In this document: positions 43,375-55,135 of the stretch, piece by piece | Layout: every line of letters begins with the position of its first letter | Position numbering within the stretch: position 1 is the first letter of the stretch | Source: Chrysomallon squamiferum | Lineage: Eukaryota > Mollusca > Gastropoda > Neomphalida > Peltospiridae | Assembly (NCBI GenBank): GCA_012295275.1 | Contig: CM022672.1 | Coordinates: 13,064,495 to 13,128,494, forward strand | Length of the DNA: 64,000 nt | Direction: 5' to 3' | Notes under the pieces: generated by a model | What the model saw: only the letters and a program-made list of their open reading frames with translations | Told to the model about the DNA's origin: nothing | Database searches by the model: none | Position numbers and translations under genes: made by a program

Positions 43375-46300
43375 TGATTAAGACACATTTTTTGTTTCTC
43401 TAGTTGATAGTAATATATAACCAGTAACAGACAATTTCATGTATTTTAAGATTAAAGCTGTTAATTTGTGGTTTTTGTTAGTTTCAGTATCATAATAGGA
43501 TGTGGATGATTATATATTGCTAAGAGCTTCACAAAGATCTATAACTTCTGGGCATTTTTCAGTAAAGAATCATTTCATTTAAATTATTTTTATGAATGGC
43601 TGAATTAATTATTGCTGATTAGTTTCAAAATTCTTTATTTCAATAAATTAAAACAAAACATAAACTAGGCATCGCTCAGTTTAAGCAGTTTTGATAATAA
43701 AAGTCAAATCTGTATTAACAACAGTGAAACTGAAAAAGTAAACAATTTATGACAAACTTTTCTTTTTTGCTGTATCTTTTTCTTTCTTTCTTTCTTTTTC
43801 TTTTTTTTTAAATTTTTTTATATATTTAATATTAAACCAGTTAAACCTTGTATCAGATACATACTATAAAAAAAATCTGTTTTAATTTATAATTTGTCTC
43901 TTGTTAAAACAGTTGTCATCTAGTCAAACCCTTGACCTATGAATATTAAAAACTACATGATTAGTCAGGGTAAATATTTAGTTAATGTCACAAGATATTC
44001 AGTAATATTTCATGTATGTCAGGTCAAAGGTTAAATTTGACAGTTGGAACAATAGATTTTCCACAATAACAATATGTATTTAAGCTCATACAGCTACATA
44101 CATATGTTTGTATTTATGCCTACATTTATGCTTTTCATTCAGATAGTATTCTGAACATATATATGTATGTATGTATATATATATTTCTTTCTTTCTTTTT
44201 TTTTTTTTGTTACCAACCAACCAAATAATAATAAAATATTTTTTGAAAATAAGTCCTATAACATATGTATATTTTTAATTTATTTATTTTCTTTTTTAAT
44301 TTTCTCTCCTTATTTATTTATTTATTTAATTTATTTTTGAGCCAAAGAATTTCTGAGTTTCTGTTAATTTCTGGGATTAGAGTATTTCATATCAAATATA
44401 TTTAATATCCTTAGTATATGTTTTAGAATTAAATATTCTCTTTTTATTTTATTTTATGTTTTTTATATTATTTTTAATTTTGATTAATTAGTTACTAAAA
44501 ATTGAAAAACAAACTGTTTTGAATGTATTAGCAAATTCGAATGTAACTGTGTTTATTATGTAACAGTTTTCTTTTAATGGTTGTTAACAGTTTAATTTTC
44601 CTAACAGTTTTTCAACTTCTTTTGTTATGCTTTAGTCTGTAATACAGGTATACTGTTCTCATACATGTTTTAATTATGTACATAATTACCAATAATAGGA
44701 ACCAAAATATTAAATGTGTGCGATGAGTGACATCATGTAGCTTTTTGAAAGAATTTTATCCATGGAGGTTAAAAAATTTTTTTTTTTTTTATTTTTTATT
44801 TTTTTTTAAATTTATTATTATTATTATTATTATTATTTTCTAATTACTACTACTACTATTATTGTTATTGTTGTTGTTATTATTGTTATTATCATTTTTA
44901 TTATTATTTTTTTTTTACTACTACTATTATTATTGATATTATTATTATTATTATTATATTATAATTGTTATTATTATTTGTTAACAGAAATAATTTTCTT
45001 TTTTCAAACCATAAAAAGGTTCAGCCATTCAGTACTATTGCATTGAGAATATAAATGTTTAGCCTTTTTAAATTGTTTATAATTAAATTACCTATGATTT
45101 TAATTTATGTTTCCATGTTGCAGCTAAAAATTAAATGTTTTAGAATGAATTTATTATTTTAAAAAAAGAAGAAAAAAGTAAATGCAAGAAAAGATAAAAG
45201 AAAGAAATGAGAAAATGATATTAAACAAATACATTTTTTGATTTTCATCTGCATTATTACATCAGTGATAATTTTGTTTAAGGAATTTGTGTAAAATTTA
45301 CTTGTATTAGTAGTTTAATAAAAGCTGACTTCATTAAAAGATGAGATAATAAAATAATAATTTTAATTTCCTTTGTCCTACATTATTATAATATATTCTT
45401 AATACATGAATCTTGTTAATTATAGAAATAATAATAAATAAAGATTTTAAGAATATTCTTTACTGGTGTTAATCTAAGTCTGATTCACTTACGGGAATAT
45501 TTCACTTTCCATGATTTATGTATCAAAGTTTGTGATATTTTCCTATCAACAGACATGTGATTATGAAAGATCATTTGCTTCAAACTGGTAACTGTAGTCT
45601 ATAATACAGAAGAAAACTTGTATTTAAAATAAAATTATTGTCATCTTCGGTTCTGTATGATGAAATGAAAGTCATTTCTTATTATTCGTCGCACAAAAAG
45701 TCAGTATAACATAAAGACGTTTAATTCATGTTGTTAATACGAAACTACATATTCAACGGGGGTGTAATACCATTTTAGTATATGACGTTCCTTGCAAAGA
45801 AACAAACATAAAAATAATATGTCCGAAATTTGACTTCAAGAATACATTCTAATTTCTTTAAGACAGAAATGAATATTTCTTTATTTCCTGAGAAAAAGGA
45901 AAATGGTAAAAATATTAAAATAGCAGATAAAGAACAATTTCGCCATTAATTTTAAATATTTGTCCTAGTAATATACGACATGTCGATAGGACTGAAGAGA
46001 TCACGTGCCAGATATTGTACCATTTCGCCATTTTTATTTTAATACAAAAGGTATGGAAAAACGTGCATAGCAGTTTAGAAATTAAAGGTAAAGTTTTAGT
46101 TGCTTGCAAATATTTCAGTTTTCATCTGTAAGAAGCGTTTTGTACTGTTCAAAGAAAAATAATGAATGATTAAACCATTTCCAATATGAAAATTGAATGT
46201 CGCGTTTTCATAACTAAGTACAAAACCTTTTTCTTTTCCATTTTTAAATTTTCTTTAATCTTACAGATATTTTACGCTTTTATTATTCCTTTCCTTTTCT

Positions 46301-46794
46301 TTTTTTTTTTAATTAAAGTAATATTTTATTATTAGCTTGTGTACGTTAAACAACAGATGCTTTCTTACTTTTCCTTATACTGTTGTTGTACGTCTGTTCA
46401 CTAAAACAACATGTTCCTTTTTCTGAAGTTCCCAAATATCTTGTTCTTTGCCCCTATTCCTTTTCATCCTTGTAAGTTTATAAAGTATTAAAATCGGAAA
46501 AATAGGAAGAATTGCAAATTAGTTATCCATATCGCCTCCTGACAACTGCCCATTGCCTCAGAGGTGCGGGATTTTCTACTTTGGGTACCATTTTTACATA
46601 GTAATTTTTGATGGAAAAAAAACATCATTTTAATATATAACGTATTTAATTAATAACTGAAATAATTTGGATATTGTTACAGTGGATCCTCAGAGTAAGA
46701 TATAAAATGATTATGTTAATGATCCTTGGAAAATAATAATAATAACAATAATAATTTCCGGCTAATGATTCAGAAGCTTTCGGTTTAATAATTT

Positions 46795-46825
<31 letters not shown>

Positions 46826-46984
46826 AAAAATAATAATAATAAAACGGTGAAAAAATAAAATAAAATAAAAAATACTTAAAACAATAATCACGTTAATGTA
46901 TGTTGTGAATAATACACAGTACCTTTCAATATTAACTTATTTTAGCAACCGCCCATATAAAACCCATTAAAAAGTGTTTTTAAA

Positions 46985-47025
<41 letters not shown>

Positions 47026-47196
47026 CATCATTATCATTATTATTACTGTTATTGTATGCATAATAATATAAAATACCAGACTTGACCTTTAGGCTTTTTC
47101 ATACCCACAAAAGAGACATTCATTATTGCTTTAGCTACTACCACTAGCACTATTCCTACTACAAAATTACAACTATGGTTCTACTGGCGCAGCTAC

Positions 47197-47229
<33 letters not shown>

Positions 47230-48765
47230 TTATTTTTTTAATAGGCTACATGTAATTTATAAGCTTTAAATTTGAGAAATAAAGTGATAAAATTTCCTGA
47301 TAATATTTCAAAATGTGACATTATTAGAAAGTAAGAAATTCGAATTGTAACTAATTTAATAATTACATACACTATAATAAAATAATTTACGCTATTAAAT
47401 ATAAAATATCATTTTTCCGAGAGTTAATTCATGTTAAAACAGCTTATTCGTCGATCATTTACTGCTTCTTTTTTCGAACAGAATTTCAGTTTTATTTTAA
47501 ACAAATTTAGTAACAACAGCAATATATATATATATATATATATATGACAAACATTGACTTTAATAAGTTATTATACTATAAATATAAAATACCCCCCCAA
47601 AACAACAAAACATACCGTGACGTTTGCAAATAAATATAATCCGTATATAGTCTTGACGTACAAGTAGATTTAGATAAGTAACTAATATAGTGTAACTAAT
47701 ATAGTGTAATACAATAATCAAACAATTCAAATTTTTTTAAATATGATAAAAAACATTCCTTGGAAATCCTTAACTACACACACACCCACACACACACAAA
47801 AGTAACTCCACCCATATATAATGAAAATCTGAATTGCGTCATCGTTAATGATATCTATGAATTCTCCAAGAAAGTGTATATCCAAAGAAGAGTACGTGTC
47901 TAGGAAAAGCCCAAGCGGTAATATATTCATAATTTCACTGGTTTCGGACGGCCATGATTTAAAAAGCTGGATGTGTAAACGGCAATGAAACGTTTCGTCA
48001 AAATTCACGTTGTGTGCGTGTGTGCGTGCGCGCTTGTGTTTATTGTCATATCTTTATGATTTTTGTTATTAAATTTTAATTATTTATTTGTTGTTATTAT
48101 TATTAAAGTATGGTAAAATTATTCACAATTTACTCAGAATTTATATCTTTCGAGTATTTTTACAGTCTGTTTGCATGGATGATTACGTAGGTGTTTATCT
48201 GTTTCACCAAACCTCTGGCCAAGGTTAGGTCATAGGAGATCGTATGAACCAATGGCGTTGAATAATACCATGTTTGAACCACTTCTGTTACCAAATACAG
48301 GGGACGGCTTATTATCGAGGAAAACATTTAAATGAATATCATAACCAATAAACACATTTTAAATTCTCTTTCATTAACTAGACTGATTGATATATGTATA
48401 ATTTGCGTTTTTCTTTTTCATTATTATTTAATGCATTAAAACAACTGTAACGACGACAGTAGCAACAATAAAATCGATAAACACTTGTAAAAACATGGTT
48501 AGACAGGCTTTTTTTATTATTATTATTATTAATATATTTATGCATTTGAACCTGAAAAACTTTTGTGATTCTCCATAATCGGATTTTGTATATTTCACAG
48601 GACCGGCCGAATTACAATTTTACTCATAATATGTTGCTACTTCTCTTGTTTCATAATATTAGCTAGCATATTTAACTAACCCACAACAACAATAAAAATG
48701 AATGGAAAATTTAGGTTTATCTTTACGGAGTAACCCGAGCGTTTCCGATTTACAATGAATGGGGT
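43375..48765. other. Intergenic between GCLM and STAT, no gene supported
   Basis: Convergent or co-directional features are absent. Simple sequence includes poly-T and ATT/ACT fields at 44770-44990, TAAA at 46800-46830, ATT at 46988-47020, ATTT at 47195-47235 and TA at 47523-47545. A minus-strand open frame at 47727-48008 looks unusually protein-like but matches nothing I recognise (see findings). Confidence 0.5.
46509..46601. repeat. Second copy of the dispersed repeat seen at 22671
   Basis: Carries TTGCAAATTAGTTATC, ACTGCCCATTGCC, GAGGTGCGGG and CCATTTTTACATA in the same order as the intronic copy at 22671-22762. Family unclassified. Confidence 0.45.
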
Positions 48766-48769
48766 TTTT

Positions 48770-48832
48770 CCAAGTACAGATGTTTGATTTCTTTGAATCG
48801 ACAGCGTGCCGGAGAATTAAATTCGCGGAAGA
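48770..48832 (+). promoter_or_regulatory. Possible non-coding first exon / promoter of STAT
   Basis: A short CG-containing stretch (GACAGCGTGCCGGAGAA, then CGCGGAAG, an ETS-like word) ends at a consensus 5' splice site GTGAGTAA beginning at 48833. It lies 1.2 kb upstream of the first STAT coding exon, which itself opens directly after an AG acceptor and so needs an upstream leader exon. Confidence 0.35.
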
Positions 48833-49725
48833 GTGAGTAATGAAAATTCCTTGATTTTGGGGTTTGTTTTTTTACTCGTTTTGCAGAATTAATTCATTAC
48901 TTTTAAGTGACAAGACAAGTTTTGGTAATGATGAAAACTCAGGTAAAACCATTTTTATTCACAAGAAAATACATAGGCAACTGAATATTGTGTCGTAATT
49001 ATACTTGGTAATAGTAGCAACATTGAGTTTAGATCACCATTTGAGTATTTCAGTGACATCGAATTCGTAAAAATGGTATGTATGTATGTATGTATGTATG
49101 TATTAATTATTATTATTATTATTATTATATTGTGCATGTATTTTAACAATAATTATTAAATTTAAATTATAATATCCTTGACTTATTTTTCTTTCAATAA
49201 GAATTGAGGTTTAGTTTAGAAGTTTATTACTGGTTTGAGGTTTTATTGTCATTGCTAGGGATAATAGGTAATACTTTGATGTATGATCAATGCATCAGGA
49301 AACTATTTTGGCGTGTGATGTACAACTTAAAGGGCAATCTACAGCAAAGAAATTATTTATTCAAAAAGTTATTATCAAAATAATTTGTTTTATTTATGCC
49401 ATGAAAAATAATAAAAAAAAAAAAAAAAAAAGGAACAAAAAAAAAGAAGAAAATAATAATTAAAATAAGCGCAAGATCACACAGCAAAATAGAATAATCT
49501 CTGGTGCATTAAATGGCCTCTTTCCATTTCTAGCTAATATTCAACAACTGGTTTGACAAAGGTTATAGAATGAATTTTGCTATCAACATGAATGTTCATA
49601 TAAACAGTAAAAAATTAACAAACTGAAAAATGGCAGTGAATTATTTCCTTGTTATCATCAGCAGTATTAAAACACACACAAACATACACCCCACATTTAC
49701 AACCTAATATAGCAGTTAATAGATA

Positions 49726-50041
49726 AAAGCAAGTGGAAGTTTCAGTTAATATATAATATAACTGTTTCTTAGAATATTTATTGAAATGTTGTTAAACATT
49801 GATTCTTTTAGCAGATGTGAAGATGCCACAGTGAAAGCAAATGAAAATTTTAGTTAATATATAATATAGCTGTTACTTAGAACATTTGTTGAAATGTTGT
49901 TAAACATTGATTCTTTTAGTAAATATCACAGTTAAAGCAAGTGGATATTTTAATTAATATATAATATATATGTTACCTAGAACACTTGTTGAACTGTTGT
50001 TAAACATTGATTCTTTTGGCAGATTTGAAGATGTCACAGCT
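49726..50041 (+). repeat. Three tandem ~105-bp copies carrying the STAT first-exon acceptor and start region
   Basis: Copies begin at 49726, 49834 and 49934, each with AAAGCAA. Each holds TTAATATATAATATA, TTGTTAAACATTGATTCTTTT, an AG acceptor area and then ATG-CCACAG or its derivative. A fourth partial unit continues into the coding exon from 50042. Copy 1 has ATG followed two codons later by TGA; copy 2 has lost the ATG and the acceptor AG; copy 3 is the functional start at 50031. Confidence 0.8.
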
Positions 50042-52720
50042 AAAGCAGATGGAGACTTTAATTAATCAGAGTGAACAGAAAAGTGATGTGGTGGCAAAGT
50101 TGGCTGAAATCTACAAAGATTTCCCCCATTTTGTCAGAAAATTGTATGCAGACTTTATTGAAAGCCATCTTAGGTAGGACAGATATTTTCATTCTGTTCT
50201 ATTTTATAAACACCATTTAGTTTTTATGTATAGCATGACCACTAATTCAAATCACTTGTTAAAATTTAAGAAAATTTCAGATTGGCACACTTTTGACTTC
50301 TTCTGTGATACTGAAGACTAATTATAATAGTGTAATGTTAAATGAATACATTTTTTAAAGTGTTTATCTTGTTTCAGTATCTAATATTTTTATGAATGAT
50401 GCTAGCTCACCCTAAAAAGTACGATAATAACCTGGAAGTATAAAGAATTTTATACAACCATTTTTGCCTTAAATACATTAGATTACATTACATATGTATT
50501 AATAATGAAAATTTAATTTAGTTTTTCAGTTATTGTTGTTTGTTCCAAACAAAACAATAGGGTCATTCCGTGTCAAATCACCCAATGGGTTAAACCCGAC
50601 CGTCTCAGATTTTTATAAAACTTGGTATACTTGTTGACTGGGATCCCACAGCACCAAATCTGAAATATTAGCCCAATTGGATCAGTGGTGTGGGAGATAT
50701 GGCCCACCGAATTTTGAGATTTTTGGCAAAAATGGGCGTGACCACCAACCTTAGAACCCTCACATCTCAGGAACTACTGGGCCAATCTTCATAAAATTGG
50801 TATTGTTGAAAAGGCAATATGACAAGGATTCCAAATCTGCCATTTTTGTTCAGTTTGGAAAATACTGGAGTACATTGACCTATTGACCTTTGCTATGACC
50901 TTGAAATTGAACGTGTGGATCACGTGACCTTGAGATGACCTTTATTGAAATTTAATCTCCCACATGTTAACTAAAACATATAAAAGTTTCCTGGGTGTAA
51001 TGTTTTTTGTTTAGCCACAATATAGATTTAAAAAATGCACATACATGAAAATAACACCTTTTCAGCCATTAACATCTGATTAACTAAAACGTGACGGTCG
51101 GGTTTAAATTTCTCCTTTTTTGGGGGGGTGATTTGACATGGAATGACGCAATAGCAAAATAAGTAGATGAAAATCAGAATTTCACCAAAAACTATCATTA
51201 AATCTTATTGACTTTTGGAGCTCAGTTTATTTTTGCCTTTGGCCCACACTTAAGGTTGACCCATTTTATAAATTTGGTTATACCACTTTATAAAATCCTG
51301 TATGAGTATAAAACATATTTATCCCATTGGTAAAGATATCAGTTTGTAAATAATTAGTACTAATAATTAAATAACTTTACAGACATTCTTATTTAATTTG
51401 TTATTTATTTTCTAAAATAACTGTATTAACTTTATCACAAATAATTAGGTAAAACAGTATCAAAAGTCCATAAAAAAAAAAAAAAAAAAAAAATCCCAAA
51501 TAAAAAACAACAACTCCAAAACATCCATAATATATATTGTCTAAGAAGTATTATTTTTGGAATAATGTATGTATTTTTTATTTATTTTTTATTTTTTGCT
51601 ATGTTCTTAAAGGAACACTGAAGCACTTTCAGGACCAATGTTTTTGATAAAGCTACTGGCACTAATTGAAGAAGATATCAAAACATCATCAAAAAAAGTC
51701 AAGATCACAGTGGGTATCATACAGATAAACTGTTGAATCTCTATCAAGCAAAGCAAAAGTTGCAGGTGAAATTTTTTATTTCTCTCAAAATGTTTTTGAT
51801 TTACTGTTAACATCTGATCAACTGTCTAGATTATTTTGATAATATGTTTTCTTTATATGATGGAAGTTAGTCACTGATAATTAATAACAGTTGACAAAGC
51901 ATTGACTTGTGAAAAGGATAAAATAGCAGTGTTCAGATGTTCTGTTACAGTATTATTATTGTTGTTGGGAACATTTCAGCTGAATGTTCATGTTTTCTTT
52001 AGCAGAATGATCCTGTATAAGAAATATATTTATAAAGTGACCATAAAATAGAAAAATGTTGCTTTTTAAATGGTTTCTAGCAATATCATTTTAACAAAGC
52101 ATAGGTAAGTCAATTTCAAAGTACATATAAATTAAAAATCTTGTTACTGTCGTATAAAATGGCAAATGTTTTTTGTTGAAAATTAGAAAATTATTTAAAA
52201 TATTGGAATAGCACCTAAATTAATGAGTAGCTGATAGTTACTTGGTTTATGCTTTGTTATTATTCATGTGTTTTTGTTTTTTGAAAAAGAAGAGCATTAC
52301 AGATGGTATTTAATATGATGATAAAGTTTATGTTTTCTTTTTTTAATATTCAAAAATATATCATTTGTAAATAAATGTATTAATATAAATGTCATCTGTT
52401 GCAGAATCATTTAAGATAGTAATAAAAAAAGTTCAAGATTTCTTTTTTAATATTCAGAAGTGTGTAATTTGTAAATAATGGAAATATTTCAGAATTATTT
52501 AAGATAATGAATAAAGTGGGTTTTTTTTCTCATTCATATATTCAGAAATATAATAAATATACTGATGCTGCTGTCTTGGTGACTTAAATGTTTTGTTTTT
52601 TATGCAGACTTTTCCTAAGGATTCTGTTCTCACTATGATACAGGAATGTCTGAAGAGAGAACAAGAACTTTTAGCTAAATACAAGGTATGTTTGTATTTT
52701 TGTATTTTTTATATTTTATT

Positions 52721-52751
<31 letters not shown>

Positions 52752-52764
52752 TTATTGCTATTGC

Positions 52765-52816
<52 letters not shown>

Positions 52817-55083
52817 TATTTTTTAATTTCAAAATTGTACAAACATTTGAGTTTCATTCCTTTTTGTTTCTTTTTTTCATTATTTCGTTTTCATTTCTTA
52901 TTAAAAAATAAGTGATGTCACATTACAGATGTAATTATTGTTGTGCAAAATCATAGGTATAACGTTCTACAAGAAAATGAAAAAACAAAAGTGCAGAATG
53001 AATTGTCATGTCCTCTTTCAGGAAGAAAACCATCATTTATTGAAGAACTTTTTTGAGAATCAATTAAAACAAATTTATTTATACAGAAAATTTAATAATA
53101 TTTGTTATATTATTATTTCATAGCTGAGAGAGCCACAGACTAGGATATTGCCACAAGCTGATGTTTATTGTCAGGACTGCATGGAACAGATAAAGCAGCT
53201 TGATTTGAAATGGAAGGTAAATTTTAAAAAAGAATAATACTTTGGAAATACCGGTATTATTAACACTAATGGTAACCAGTCTATGTTTTTAAATAGTGGC
53301 CACAGCTTAAAGAGTATCTTGAAATATTAGTTGCCTCCCTTAGATATGGTTAGAGCATTAGTTAGAAACAAAATTGGTTGGAAGGACACTAGTCTTGATT
53401 ATTTGTCTGATGGTATTCCACTTCACCATTCAGAGTATTTTTTAGTATATTAATCTTTGGCTAATATTATGTTCCAGTCACTACTCTTATCAGTAGGCTA
53501 TCGGTGATCACTGTATATGAGAAGGTGCATATACAAAATTTCTTCCAGTGTTGTGGCAGCTGATTTTTCTCTCATTTATTGTTACCGAATTATATCTGAT
53601 ACATATTAATTAAAACTATCAGTTATAAAATATTGCAGTATTAAAGAACAAATATTCTCTAAATTATTTTCAGTTATTCCTTGATTTATTTTTAAGTGAT
53701 CCGATTGATACAGAAAAAGCCAAAAGCACAATAAAAAAAAACTGATACTGAGTTGTCAGAAATGTTTATTTGTTTTTCAGATTTTAAAAATTTACTTCAG
53801 TTTTTATTAATTTTAATATTATTTTTATTATTTATACAAGGAAAAAGAATAAAGAATGTAAATTTTTGATTTCTAATATATTGTTATAGCAATGCTGTGT
53901 AGTATAATTTTTTGTATTTTAGGAAATAGAAAAACTTTGTGATGCAGCCGAAGACAATTTTAAAGCCATCCATCAGTTGGAATATATGTGTATGTAAAAA
54001 CAAATAAATAAGAATAATAATCAAAATTACCTGTTGTTGGCAGCTATTCATTTTATTTTATTTTATTTTATTTTATTTTATTTTATTTTATTTTATTTTA
54101 TTTTATTTTATTTTATTTTATTTTGTTTTGTTTTGTTTTATAATTGATTGATTGATTTACTATATTTATTATATACTTTTTTCAATTAATCTATACATTT
54201 ATTTATATTGTAAATGGTTTGGTATTGATTTAGTTTAATAAACAGTTATTGTAATGGTAATAATAATATGTCTCCATGTAAGTTTTATATTTTAGCAAAT
54301 TAAGTCATTATTCAGTTCATAAAAATAATTATTATGACAGAATACAGTTGTGAATGAAAGTTTATGTGTGGTATATTGTGACTGAATTCTGTATATATCC
54401 ATATTTTGTTTTGGACAACAAGTAATTGTTTATGAGAAAATGCAGCAGTAAAATAATTAGGAAATATTTGGTCACAGCCATTTTACCCTTTACATTCTCA
54501 ATCTTCATGTCACAGCACAAGTATTTGTTCAGAAAACATTAGAGCAGATTGGTTCATCCTGTATGCAGTGCCATCTTATAGCCAGTGTATTCAAACTCTG
54601 CTAAATTATTTTTAACTGAGGCTGGGCAGCAATAAAAAAAAAAAAAAAAAAAGTACTTCTTGGCAGTTATGTATTTAGATTATAATTTTATCCAGTGTTT
54701 CTCAGCCTTTTGGGGATGGGGGGCATTCCTTACCTCAGTTTCCGAAAGATTTTGATATCTCTCCTTCTTATAAAGGCACTTTTTTGTTGTATTTACCTTT
54801 GGTCTAACACCCAACAGCTGATGTGTTTTTCCCACTGGGGTGATGTTAAAAGATTCATTCATTCGTTACAAAGAGGAACAATTTTTTTAATTATAATATG
54901 TGTTGAATGGATTTTAGATCATTTTAGGTGGGTTATTGACATATTTAATGAAGAAGTGAAACTTTAATTTAATATACTTATTTTCAATGGCTGGATTTTC
55001 TTGTCATTAACATTAATGAGATTTAAGAACATCTGTTCATAATATATTCATATTCAGATTGTCCCCCATATAAGACATATGTA

Positions 55084-55135
<52 letters not shown>

